DNA from: Streptomyces sp. Je 1-79
Lineage (GTDB): Bacteria; Actinomycetota; Actinomycetes; Streptomycetales; Streptomycetaceae
Assembly: GCF_025195125.1 (NCBI RefSeq)
Contig: NZ_JAMGSL010000014.1
Coordinates: 78,046 to 142,045, forward strand
DNA: 64,000 nucleotides
Direction of reading: 5' to 3'
Shown: one piece after another, positions 42,093 through 50,387 of the stretch
Layout of the letters: the number at the start of each line of letters is the position of its first letter
Position numbering within the stretch: position 1 is the stretch's first letter
Notes under the pieces: model-generated
Told to the model about the DNA's origin: nothing
Seen by the model: the letters and a program-made list of their open reading frames with translations, nothing else
Databases searched by the model: none
Translations under genes and position numbers: made by a program

Positions 42093-43121
42093 ATGACGGT
42101 ACGAGCAGCAGTGGCAGGCGCGAGCGGGTACGCGGGCGGAGAGCTCCTGCGTCTCCTGCTCACCCACCCCCACGTCGAGATCGGCACCCTGACCGGCCAC
42201 TCCAACGCCGGTCAGCGGCTCGGCGGCCTTCAGCCGCATCTGCTTCCGCTCGCCGACCGCGTCCTCGCGCCGACCACCGCCGAGGCGCTGGCCGGACACG
42301 ACGTCGTCTTCCTCGCGCTCCCGCACGGGCAGTCCGCCGCCGTCGCGGAACAGCTGGGCCCGGACGTCCTCGTCGTCGACATGGGGGCCGACTTCCGCCT
42401 CACGGACTCCGCCGACTGGGAGACCTTCTACGGCTCCCCGCACGCCGGCACCTGGCCCTACGGCCTCCCGGAACTGCCGGGCGCCCGCGCCGCGCTGGAG
42501 GGGTCCAAGCGCATCGCCGTGCCCGGTTGCTACCCCACCGCCGTCTCCCTCGCGCTCTTCCCCGCGTACGGCAACGGCCTCGCCGAACCCGAAGCGGTGA
42601 TCGTCGCCGCCACCGGAACCTCCGGTGCGGGCAAGGCCCTCAAGCCCCATCTGCTCGGCAGCGAGGTCATGGGCTCCATGTCCCCGTACGGCGTCGGCGG
42701 CGGCCACCGCCACACCCCCGAGATGATCCAGAACCTCAGCGCCGTGGCGGGGGAGCGGGTGGCGGTCTCCTTCACGCCGACCCTCGCCCCCATGTCCCGC
42801 GGCATCCTCGCCACCTGCTCCGTCAAGGCGAAGCCCGGGGTCACGGCGGAGGCCGTGCGGGCCGCGTACGAGAAGGCCTTCGCCGACGAGCCGTTCGTCC
42901 ACCTGCTCCCCGAGGGGCAGTGGCCCGCCACGGCGTCCGTATACGGTTCAAACGCCGTGCAGGTCCAGGTCGTCCACGACCCGGCGACGAACCGGATCAT
43001 CGCGATCAGCGCCATCGACAACCTGGCCAAGGGCACGGCGGGCGGCGCGGTGCAGAGCATGAACATCGCCCTCGGGCTCCCTGAGGACACCGGACTTTCC
43101 ACGATTGGAGTCGCTCCATGA
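42093..43121 (+). CDS. argC: N-acetyl-gamma-glutamyl-phosphate reductase
   Basis: 342 aa. GASGYAGGELLRLLL (NADP), catalytic Cys in VPGCYPTAVSLAL, His in GGGHRHTPEM, and SFTPTLAPMSRGILATC. Third step of arginine biosynthesis: reduces N-acetylglutamyl phosphate to the semialdehyde. ATG 42093 follows AGGAGGG; upstream in-frame ATGs lie inside the promoter. First gene of argC-J-B-D-R, with 4-base overlaps between each pair as far as argD. Confidence 0.97.
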   Translation: MTVRAAVAGASGYAGGELLRLLLTHPHVEIGTLTGHSNAGQRLGGLQPHLLPLADRVLAPTTAEALAGHDVVFLALPHGQSAAVAEQLGPDVLVVDMGADFRLTDSADWETFYGSPHAGTWPYGLPELPGARAALEGSKRIAVPGCYPTAVSLALFPAYGNGLAEPEAVIVAATGTSGAGKALKPHLLGSEVMGSMSPYGVGGGHRHTPEMIQNLSAVAGERVAVSFTPTLAPMSRGILATCSVKAKPGVTAEAVRAAYEKAFADEPFVHLLPEGQWPATASVYGSNAVQVQVVHDPATNRIIAISAIDNLAKGTAGGAVQSMNIALGLPEDTGLSTIGVAP

Positions 43122-44284
43122 GCGTCACCGCAGCGAAGGGATTCACGGCAGCGGGCATCGCCGCCGGGATCAAGGAGAACGGCAACCCGGACCTGGCCCT
43201 CGTGGTCAACGACGGGCCCCGCCGCGCCGCCGCGGGCGTCTTCACCTCCAACCGCGTCAAGGCCGCGCCCGTGCTGTGGTCCCAGCAGGTGCTGACCACC
43301 GGCGAACTGGCCGCCGTCGTCCTCAACTCCGGCGGCGCCAACGCCTGCACAGGCCCGCAGGGCTTCCAGGACACCCACGCGACGGCCGAGAAGGTCGCCG
43401 AGGTGCTCACGGCCAACGGCCGGTCCGTCGGGGCCGGCGAGGTCGCCGTCGCCTCCACCGGCCTCATCGGCCTCCTGCTGCCCATGGACAAGGTCCTGGC
43501 CGGCGTCGGGAAGGCGGCGGACGAGCTCTCGGAGTACGGCGGCGAGAAGGCCGCCATCGCCATCAAGACCACCGACACCGTCCACAAGACCTCCGTGGTG
43601 TCGAAGGACGGCTGGACCGTCGGCGGCATGGCCAAGGGCGCGGGCATGCTCGCCCCCGGCCTCGCCACGATGCTCGTCGTCCTCACCACCGACGCCGACG
43701 TGGAGAGCAAGGACCTCGACAGCGCGCTGCGTCAGTCCACCAAGGTCACCTTCGACCGGGTCGACTCCGACGGCTGCATGTCCACCAACGACACCGTCCT
43801 CCTCCTCGCCTCCGGCGCCTCCGGCATCACCCCCGCGCAGGAGGAGTTCGCCGAGGCCGTGACGGCCGTCTGCGACGATCTCGCCCGCCAGCTGATCGGC
43901 GACGCCGAGGGCGCCAGCAAGGACATCCGTATCGAGGTGGTCAACGCCGCGACCGAGGACGACGCCGTCGAGGTGGGCCGCTCCATCGCCCGCAACAACC
44001 TCCTCAAGTGCGCCATCCACGGCGAGGACCCGAACTGGGGCCGGGTGCTCTCCGCCATCGGCACCACCCGGGCCGCCTTCGAGCCGGACCGGCTGAACGT
44101 CGCCATCAACGGCGTCTGGGTCTGCAGGAACGGCTCGGTCGGCGAGGACCGCGACCTCGTCGACATGCGCTACCGCGAGGTCACCATCACCGCCGACCTC
44201 GCCGCCGGCTCCGAGACCGCCGTCATCTGGGCCAACGACCTCACCGCCGACTACGTCCACGAGAACAGCGCCTACTCGTCATGA
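43118..44284 (+). CDS. argJ: Bifunctional ornithine acetyltransferase / N-acetylglutamate synthase
   Basis: 388 aa. Self-cleaving precursor: KGAGMLAPGLATMLVVLTTD contains the Thr nucleophile that starts the beta chain; also NSGGANACTG and DGCMSTNDTV. Recycles the acetyl group from N-acetylornithine to glutamate (cyclic pathway), so no argE is needed. ATG overlaps the argC stop (ATGA). Confidence 0.97.
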   Translation: MSVTAAKGFTAAGIAAGIKENGNPDLALVVNDGPRRAAAGVFTSNRVKAAPVLWSQQVLTTGELAAVVLNSGGANACTGPQGFQDTHATAEKVAEVLTANGRSVGAGEVAVASTGLIGLLLPMDKVLAGVGKAADELSEYGGEKAAIAIKTTDTVHKTSVVSKDGWTVGGMAKGAGMLAPGLATMLVVLTTDADVESKDLDSALRQSTKVTFDRVDSDGCMSTNDTVLLLASGASGITPAQEEFAEAVTAVCDDLARQLIGDAEGASKDIRIEVVNAATEDDAVEVGRSIARNNLLKCAIHGEDPNWGRVLSAIGTTRAAFEPDRLNVAINGVWVCRNGSVGEDRDLVDMRYREVTITADLAAGSETAVIWANDLTADYVHENSAYSS

Positions 44285-45189
44285 CCGAGACCCGTAAGCA
44301 CACCGCGCTTCCCAAGGCCGAGATCCTCATCGAGGCCCTGCCGTGGCTGACCCGCCACAACGGCAAGACGGTCGTCATCAAGTTCGGCGGCAACGCCATG
44401 ATCGACGACGAACTCAAGGCGGCCTTCGCCCAGGACGTCGTCTTCCTGCGCCACGCCGGTCTCAAGCCGGTCGTCGTACACGGCGGCGGCCCGCAGATCA
44501 GCGCCGCCCTGGACCGCCACGGCATCATCAGCGAGTTCAAGGCAGGCCTGCGCGTCACCACCGAGGACGCCATGGACGTCGTACGGATGGTCCTGGCCGG
44601 CCAGGTCCAGCGGGAGCTCGTCGGGCTGCTCAACCAGCACGGCCCGTTCGCCGTCGGCATGACCGGCGAGGACGCGCACACCATCAGCGCCACCAAGCAC
44701 CAGCCGGTCATCGCGGGCGAACAGGTCGACATCGGCCGGGTCGGCGAGATCACCGCCATCGACACCGGCGCCATCGAGGCGCTCCTGGAGGACGGCCGGA
44801 TCCCGGTCATCTCCTCCATCGCCCGCTCCGAGGACGACGGACATGTCTACAACGTCAATGCTGATACGGCGGCTGCGGCTCTCGCTGCGGCGCTTGGCGC
44901 CGAGACCCTGATGGTCCTGACCGACGTCGAGGGCCTCTACGAGGACTGGCCCCACAGCGACGAGGTCATCAGCCGGCTCACCGCGAGCCAGCTGGAGAAG
45001 CTGCTGCCCGAGCTCTCCAGCGGGATGGTCCCCAAGATGGAGGGCTGTCTGCACGCCGTACGGAACGGGGTCACCACGGCCCGTGTGATCGACGGCCGCG
45101 TCCAGCACTCGATCCTGCTGGAGATCTTCACCGACTCGGGCATCGGCACGATGGTCGTGCCCGACGAGACGACGGGGAACGGGAAATGA
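44281..45189 (+). CDS. argB: Acetylglutamate kinase
   Basis: 302 aa. VVIKFGGNAMIDDELKAAF, VHGGGPQISAALDR, NVNADTAAAALAAALGAETL and LTDVEGLYEDW. An N-terminal helix before the kinase core (TALPKAEILIEALPWLTRHN) is characteristic of the arginine-inhibited hexameric type, so feedback control by arginine is expected. Overlaps argJ and argD by 4 bases each. Confidence 0.97.
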   Translation: MTETRKHTALPKAEILIEALPWLTRHNGKTVVIKFGGNAMIDDELKAAFAQDVVFLRHAGLKPVVVHGGGPQISAALDRHGIISEFKAGLRVTTEDAMDVVRMVLAGQVQRELVGLLNQHGPFAVGMTGEDAHTISATKHQPVIAGEQVDIGRVGEITAIDTGAIEALLEDGRIPVISSIARSEDDGHVYNVNADTAAAALAAALGAETLMVLTDVEGLYEDWPHSDEVISRLTASQLEKLLPELSSGMVPKMEGCLHAVRNGVTTARVIDGRVQHSILLEIFTDSGIGTMVVPDETTGNGK

Positions 45190-46385
45190 GCAACGAGGAA
45201 CTGACCCGGCGGTGGCAGGGCTCGCTGATGGACAACTACGGCACGCCCCGGCTGCCGCTCGTCCACGGTGAGGGCGTCAAGGTCTGGGACGCGGACGGCA
45301 CGGAGTACCTGGACTTCGTCGGCGGCATCGCCGTCAACGCGCTCGGTCACGGCCATCCGGCGGTCGTCGAGGCCGTGTCGCGGCAGATCGCCTCCCTCGG
45401 CCATGTCTCCAACCTCTTCGTCGCCGAGCCGCCCGTCGCGCTCGCCGAGCGCCTGCTCCAGCTCTTCGGCCGGCCGGGCCGGGTCTTCTTCTGCAACTCG
45501 GGCGCCGAGGCCAACGAGGGCGCCTTCAAGATCGGCCGGCTGACCGGCCGGACCCACATGGTCGCCACCCAGGGCGGATTCCACGGCCGGACCATGGGCT
45601 CGCTCGCCCTCACCGGACAGCCCGGCAAGCAGACGCCGTTCCTGCCGCTGCCCGGCGACGTCACCCACGTCCCGTACGGAGACGCGGAGGCGCTGCGCGC
45701 CGCGGTCACCGAGGACACCGCGCTGGTGATCATCGAGCCGATCCAGGGCGAGAACGGCGTCGTCGTGCCGCCCGTCGGTTACCTCCAGGCCGCCCGTGAG
45801 ATCACCCGCGCCACCGGCACCCTGCTGGTCCTCGACGAGGTCCAGACGGGCATCGGCCGGACCGGCCAGTGGTTCGAGTACCAGGGCCACGACGGTGTGC
45901 AGCCCGACATCGTGACCCTCGCCAAGGGTCTCGGCGGCGGTCTGCCGCTCGGCGCGACCGTCGCCTTCGGCGAGGCGGCCGAGCTCTTCGCGCCCGGTCA
46001 CCACGGCACGACCTTCGGCGGGAACCCGGTCGCCTGCGCCGCCGGCCTCGCCGTCGTCGACACCCTCGCGGCCCACGGAACCCTCGACGAGGTCAAGCGG
46101 CTGGGCGAGAAGCTGCGGAGCGGAATCGAGGGTCTGCACCACCCGCTGGTCTCCCATGTCCGTGGTGCGGGCCTCCTGCTGGGTATCGTGCTCACCGAGT
46201 CCCTCGCACCCCGGGTGCAGCAGGCGGCTCAGGACGCCGGTCTCCTGGTGAACGCGCCCGCCCCCGATGTCGTACGGCTCATGCCGGCACTGATCATCAC
46301 AGACGCGGAGGTGGACGCGTTCCTGGCAGCGCTGCCCGGTGTCCTCGACGAAGCGGTGAACGGGGAAGGACGAACCGAGGAATGA
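45186..46385 (+). CDS. argD: Acetylornithine aminotransferase
   Basis: 399 aa. Fold-I aminotransferase: NSGAEANEGAFKIGR, FHGRTMGSLALTG, VLDEVQTGIGRTG, PLP Lys in TLAKGLGGGLPLGA, and HGTTFGGNPVACAAG. Converts N-acetylglutamate semialdehyde to N-acetylornithine. ATG 45186 overlaps the argB stop. Followed 7 bases later by argR. Confidence 0.97.
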   Translation: MSNEELTRRWQGSLMDNYGTPRLPLVHGEGVKVWDADGTEYLDFVGGIAVNALGHGHPAVVEAVSRQIASLGHVSNLFVAEPPVALAERLLQLFGRPGRVFFCNSGAEANEGAFKIGRLTGRTHMVATQGGFHGRTMGSLALTGQPGKQTPFLPLPGDVTHVPYGDAEALRAAVTEDTALVIIEPIQGENGVVVPPVGYLQAAREITRATGTLLVLDEVQTGIGRTGQWFEYQGHDGVQPDIVTLAKGLGGGLPLGATVAFGEAAELFAPGHHGTTFGGNPVACAAGLAVVDTLAAHGTLDEVKRLGEKLRSGIEGLHHPLVSHVRGAGLLLGIVLTESLAPRVQQAAQDAGLLVNAPAPDVVRLMPALIITDAEVDAFLAALPGVLDEAVNGEGRTEE

Positions 46386-46392
46386 GACGACG

Positions 46393-46929
46393 ATGACCGA
46401 CGCGCAGGAAACCGAGCACGGAGGGCCGTCCGTTCCGCAGACCCGCACCGCACGCCACCGCAGGATCGTCGACATCCTCAACCGGCAGCCGGTGCGCTCG
46501 CAGAGCCAGCTCGCGAAGCTCCTCGCGGACGACGGGCTGAGCGTCACCCAGGCGACGCTCTCCCGCGACCTCGACGAGCTCGGAGCGGTGAAGATCCGCA
46601 ACACGGGCGGCGAGCTGATCTACGCGGTCCCCAGCGAGGGCGGCTTCCGTACCCCGCAGGCGCCGCTCGGCGAGTCCGCCAAGGAGGAGCGTATGCGGCG
46701 CCTCTCCGGGGAACTGCTGATCTCCGCCGAGGCCTCCGCCAACCTGGTGGTCCTGAGGACCCCGCCGGGCGCGGCCCAGTTCCTCGCGTCGGCCATCGAC
46801 CAGGCCGAACTCCACGCGATCCTCGGCACGATCGCGGGAGACGACACACTGCTGCTGATCTCCCGCGACCCGGCGGGCGGCCAGGCACTCGCCGACCATC
46901 TGCTGCGGCTCGCGCAGAACGACCGCTAG
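46393..46929 (+). CDS. argR: Arginine repressor
   Basis: 178 aa. N-terminal winged helix (RHRRIVDILNRQPVRSQSQL, VTQATLSRDLDELGAVKI) and C-terminal trimerisation/arginine-binding domain ending GTIAGDDTLLLISRDPAGGQ. Binds ARG boxes as an arginine-liganded hexamer. Being last gene of the operon it represses gives negative autoregulation. ATG 46393 follows GAGG. Terminator after it. Confidence 0.96.
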   Translation: MTDAQETEHGGPSVPQTRTARHRRIVDILNRQPVRSQSQLAKLLADDGLSVTQATLSRDLDELGAVKIRNTGGELIYAVPSEGGFRTPQAPLGESAKEERMRRLSGELLISAEASANLVVLRTPPGAAQFLASAIDQAELHAILGTIAGDDTLLLISRDPAGGQALADHLLRLAQNDR

Positions 46930-46975
46930 GCCATTTCGACGACAGGGCCTAGGCGGTCCCCGGGCAACGACCGAT

Positions 46976-47006
46976 CGCCGCCGGCACGTTCTTCGTGCCG
47001 GCGGCG
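46976..47006. terminator. Bidirectional terminator after argR
   Basis: CGCCGCCGGCACG (46976-46988), loop TTCTT, CGTGCCGGCGGCG (46994-47006): a perfect 13-bp stem between convergent genes. Confidence 0.8.
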
Positions 47007-47014
47007 ACCGGCGT

Positions 47015-47605
47015 TCAGCGACTCGGCAGCGGCGGCAGCGGGAGCGGCAGCCCCGGCAGCCCGTCGAGGCTCGTCGCGATGTGTTCCTTCTTCCCGAAGT
47101 ACGCGCTCAGCGAGGCGTCGTCCTCCCGCGCGAAGCGCTTTCCGTGCAGATCGCGGTCCTCGTCGTACGTCATGAACGGCACCCCGTACCCGCAGGAGTC
47201 CCGGATCAGGTCGGCCGTCACGACGACGATCGCACGCAGCCCGTGCTGGGTGACGTCGATGCCCGGGAAATGCGCCATGAGCCCGTCCCACCGCGGATCG
47301 TCCCGGAACACGGGCTCGCCGCGCCCGTGCACCCGGACGATGTTCGGGGGCCCCTGGAAGGCACACCACATGAGGGTGATGCGGCCGTTCTCGCGCAGAT
47401 GCGCCACGGTCTCGGCGGTGGATCCGGCGAAGTCGAGGTAGGCGAGGGTCAGTTCGTCGACGACGGCGAAGGACCCGGTCAGCCCCTTGGGGGAGAGGTT
47501 GACGGTCCCCTCGGCGTCGAGCGGGGCGGTGGCGGTGAAGAAGAGAGGCTGGGCCTCGATGAAGGCGCGGAGTCGTCCGTCGATGCGTTCATATGTCTTT
47601 CCCAT
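47015..47605 (-). CDS. Pyridoxamine 5'-phosphate oxidase-family (FMN-binding split barrel) protein
   Basis: 196 aa. MGKTYERIDGRLRAFIEAQP, FTATAPLDAEGTVNLSPKG, GRITLMWCAFQGPPNIVRVH and DSCGYGVPFMTYDEDRDLHG define a common actinobacterial PPOX-like family. Probably binds FMN, F420 or haem; unlikely to be the true PNPOx of vitamin B6 synthesis. Its C-terminus is Pro/Leu-rich (GLPLPLPPLP). Sits in leftward orientation between argR and argG with the HEAT-repeat gene. Confidence 0.87.
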   Translation of the reverse strand: MGKTYERIDGRLRAFIEAQPLFFTATAPLDAEGTVNLSPKGLTGSFAVVDELTLAYLDFAGSTAETVAHLRENGRITLMWCAFQGPPNIVRVHGRGEPVFRDDPRWDGLMAHFPGIDVTQHGLRAIVVVTADLIRDSCGYGVPFMTYDEDRDLHGKRFAREDDASLSAYFGKKEHIATSLDGLPGLPLPLPPLPSR

Positions 47606-47647
47606 GTCCTCATTCTCGTGCAGGGGGTTGAGCCGGCCAGGCGTGGT

Positions 47648-48994
47648 TCAGCGCACGGGCGGCGGCGTCGGCCCGAGGGCCCGGCGGGCGTGCGTGCGGA
47701 GCTTCGGGTCGGGGTCCTCGGCCAGTCGGCGGGCCGCCGCCAGGTACGCGGGGCCGCCGCACGCCCCGAGGAGGCGCAGGGCGCCCGCGCGCACCGGGCG
47801 CGGCCGGTCGGGGGCGGCGCGGTGACTCAACTCGCCGACGGGCACGCGGTCCGCCCAGGGCAGCAGTGCGGTCACGGTCTCGCGCACGACGCGCGGCGAC
47901 GCGTCGTCGAGCAGGGGGAGCAGCCGGGGGAGGTCCACGGCGTCCATGACGCGCAGCCCCGCCACGGCGCCGGCGCGGACGCCGGGAGCGGGGTGACGGA
48001 CCAGGTCCCACAGCAGGGGGAGGGCGGCCGACCGCTCGCCGCATTCGGCGAGGCCGAGCGGCGCGTGGTCCGGGACGCTCCCGCCCGTGCAGCGGGCGCG
48101 GTAGATCGGCACCGGGTCCGTACCCGCCTGGCGCAGGACCCAGCGCGCGCACGCCCGCACCATGCCCGACCGGTCCCAGAGGAACGGCTCGGCCTCGCCG
48201 TGGCGGCCTGCCCGGTGCAGCGCCGTGACGCCTGCCGACCGCACCCTGCCCTGGCGGGAACCGAGCAGAGGCAGCAGGACGGCGTCGGTCGTCGCGGAAC
48301 CGGCGGTGGAGAGTGCGCCCTCGGCGCATATGTCCTGGATGACGACATCGCCCTCCGTGGCGGCGAGCGCGGCCAGACGCTCCGGAGAGAAGTGTCCGCG
48401 TCCGACGGCGATCCGGTGGGCGAGCCGCCGCGTCGCCCGGTCCTCGCTGGTCAGAACGGCGCCGAACACGGAGGCGTCGCACGCGCGCAGGGTCTCCTCC
48501 AGGGCCTCGCGCGCCGCGCCGCCGCGCCACCGGGCGGCGATCCGGAGGATCACGGCGGCGAGAACGGCCATCGCCTCCGGGCCGACACCGGGCAGCATCC
48601 CGCGCAGCACCTCCCGCGCCCGGTCCCGTACGGGCGGTGCCCAGTCCGCGCATCGGATCGCGACCAGGGGCAGCAGGGACGGGATGTCCCGTGCCCGGCC
48701 GAGGGCCGCCTCGCGCACACGGCCGTCGGGGTCGCAGAGGGCGAGGGCCAGTGCGGATCCATCGGGCGGGGTGCGGGAGGGGTTGAAGGTCGGAAGCGGG
48801 CTGTTCCAGTCCCAGCGCAGGCGCCGGCCGCTGAGCCAGGCGTGGCTGGGGGCCCGGCAGCGGCCCCAGCGGATCTCCTCCCGTACGCCCTGATCGAACG
48901 TGATCCACGCCGTCGGGGAGCCCACGTCCAGTACCTCCGTGAGCGGCGCTCCGTCGGCCAGCCGCCGCGCCACCTCCTCCATCCGATCGCTCAT
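47648..48994 (-). CDS. HEAT-repeat (PBS-lyase type) protein
   Basis: 448 aa, almost wholly alpha-helical. Successive ~30-residue repeats with LxxLL-x-D-x-x-P-x-VR pattern (ALALCDPDGRVREAALGRAR, LVRHPAPGVRAGAVAGLRVM, LLPLLDDASPRVVRETVTAL, AEDPDPKLRTHARRAL). Scaffold or protein-interaction role; no enzyme motif. ATG 48992-48994; TAGGCT at 49007-49002 on this strand is seven bases upstream, so it is likely leaderless. Divergent from argG with the two promoters back to back. Confidence 0.85.
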   Translation of the reverse strand: MSDRMEEVARRLADGAPLTEVLDVGSPTAWITFDQGVREEIRWGRCRAPSHAWLSGRRLRWDWNSPLPTFNPSRTPPDGSALALALCDPDGRVREAALGRARDIPSLLPLVAIRCADWAPPVRDRAREVLRGMLPGVGPEAMAVLAAVILRIAARWRGGAAREALEETLRACDASVFGAVLTSEDRATRRLAHRIAVGRGHFSPERLAALAATEGDVVIQDICAEGALSTAGSATTDAVLLPLLGSRQGRVRSAGVTALHRAGRHGEAEPFLWDRSGMVRACARWVLRQAGTDPVPIYRARCTGGSVPDHAPLGLAECGERSAALPLLWDLVRHPAPGVRAGAVAGLRVMDAVDLPRLLPLLDDASPRVVRETVTALLPWADRVPVGELSHRAAPDRPRPVRAGALRLLGACGGPAYLAAARRLAEDPDPKLRTHARRALGPTPPPVR

Positions 48995-49001
48995 GGGGCG
49001 C

Positions 49002-49007
49002 AGCCTA
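49002..49007 (-). promoter_or_regulatory. -10 box for leaderless HEAT-repeat gene
   Basis: TAGGCT on the minus strand, seven bases before the start codon, no ribosome site. Confidence 0.55.
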
Positions 49008-49047
49008 GGGAGGGCGGCACCCCTCCGACCAGCCGTTTTCGACTGCA

Positions 49048-49088
49048 TTGACAAAACATACGGAGGACTGCATAGTTATACCTACCCG
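49048..49088 (+). promoter_or_regulatory. argG promoter with ArgR-type operator
   Basis: -35 TTGACA (49048-49053), 17-base spacer, -10 CATAGT (49071-49076). ACTGCATAGTTATACC overlaps the -10 and resembles an ARG box, as at argC. Confidence 0.65.
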
Positions 49089-49112
49089 TGCTTGCAAGGT
49101 AAGGAGAAACCC

Positions 49113-50306
49113 GTGACCGAGCGTGTCGTACTCGCCTACTCCGGCGGCCTGGACACCTCCGTCGCCATCGGCTGGATCGCCGAGGAGACCGGTGCCGAGG
49201 TCATCGCCGTCGCCGTGGACGTCGGCCAGGGCGGCGAGGACCTGGACGTCATCCGCAAGCGCGCGCTCGCCTGCGGCGCCGTCGAGGCCGAGGTCGCCGA
49301 CGCCAAGGACGAGTTCGCCGACGAGTACTGCCTCCCCGCGATCAAGGCCAACGCCCTCTACATGGACCGCTACCCGCTGGTCTCCGCCCTCTCCCGACCC
49401 GCCATCGTCAAGCACCTCGTCGCCGCCGCCAGGAAGCACGACGCCGGCATCGTCGCCCACGGCTGCACCGGCAAGGGCAACGACCAGGTCCGCTTCGAGG
49501 CCGGGATCCAGGCCCTCGGCCCCGACCTGAAGTGCATCGCCCCGGTCCGGGACTACGCCATGACCCGCGACAAGGCCATCGCCTTCGCGGAGAAGGCGGA
49601 GCTGCCGATCGCGACCTCCAAGAAGTCCCCGTACTCCATCGACCAGAACGTCTTCGGCCGCGCCGTCGAGACCGGGTTCCTGGAGGACATCTGGAACGCG
49701 CCGATCGAGGACATCTACGAGTACACCTCGAACCCGGCCGCCCCGCGCGAGGCCGACGAGGTCGTCATCTCCTTCAAGGAGGGCGTCCCCGTCGCCCTCG
49801 ACGGCAGGCCCGTCACCGTCCTCCAGGCGATCCAGCAGCTCAACGAGCGCGCCGGCGCCCAGGGAATCGGCCGGATCGACATGGTCGAGGACCGGCTCGT
49901 CGGCATCAAGTCCCGTGAGGTCTACGAGGCTCCCGGCGCGATCGCCCTGATCACCGCCCACCAGGAGCTGGAGAACGTCACCGTCGAGCGCGAGCTGGCC
50001 CGCTACAAGCGGCAGGTCGAGCAGCGCTGGGGCGAGCTGGTCTTCGACGGCCTCTGGTTCTCCCCGCTCAAGCGCGCGCTCGACGGCTTCATCCAGGAAG
50101 CCAACCAGCACGTCACCGGTGACATCCGGATGACCCTGCACGGCGGCCGCGCCGTCGTCACCGGCCGCAGGTCCGAGGAGTCGCTGTACGACTTCAACCT
50201 CGCGACCTACGACTCGGGCGACACGTTCGACCAGTCCAAGGCGCAGGGCTTCATCGACATCTTCGCCCTCTCCGCGAAGATCGCCGCACGGCGTGACCTC
50301 GCGTAA
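49113..50306 (+). CDS. argG: Argininosuccinate synthase
   Basis: 397 aa. PP-loop VLAYSGGLDTSVAIGW near the N-terminus, GKGNDQVRFEAG, and the conserved SPYSIDQNVFGRAVETG. Condenses citrulline and aspartate with ATP. GTG 49113 follows AAGGAG. Separate from argCJBDR and transcribed from its own promoter. Followed by a hairpin terminator and then argH. Confidence 0.97.
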   Translation: MTERVVLAYSGGLDTSVAIGWIAEETGAEVIAVAVDVGQGGEDLDVIRKRALACGAVEAEVADAKDEFADEYCLPAIKANALYMDRYPLVSALSRPAIVKHLVAAARKHDAGIVAHGCTGKGNDQVRFEAGIQALGPDLKCIAPVRDYAMTRDKAIAFAEKAELPIATSKKSPYSIDQNVFGRAVETGFLEDIWNAPIEDIYEYTSNPAAPREADEVVISFKEGVPVALDGRPVTVLQAIQQLNERAGAQGIGRIDMVEDRLVGIKSREVYEAPGAIALITAHQELENVTVERELARYKRQVEQRWGELVFDGLWFSPLKRALDGFIQEANQHVTGDIRMTLHGGRAVVTGRRSEESLYDFNLATYDSGDTFDQSKAQGFIDIFALSAKIAARRDLA

Positions 50307-50323
50307 CCACGACTCGTTCCACA

Positions 50324-50357
50324 GCCGCCTCCCCACCGCAGGGACCGGGGAGGCGGC
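50324..50357 (+). terminator. Hairpin between argG and argH
   Basis: GCCGCCTCCCC (50324-50334) pairs with GGGGAGGCGGC (50347-50357); 12-base loop. argH could be reached only by read-through or an internal promoter, which I did not see clearly. Confidence 0.65.
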
Positions 50358-50387
50358 CTGTTATCCACCTCCTGAGGAGCAGTAGCT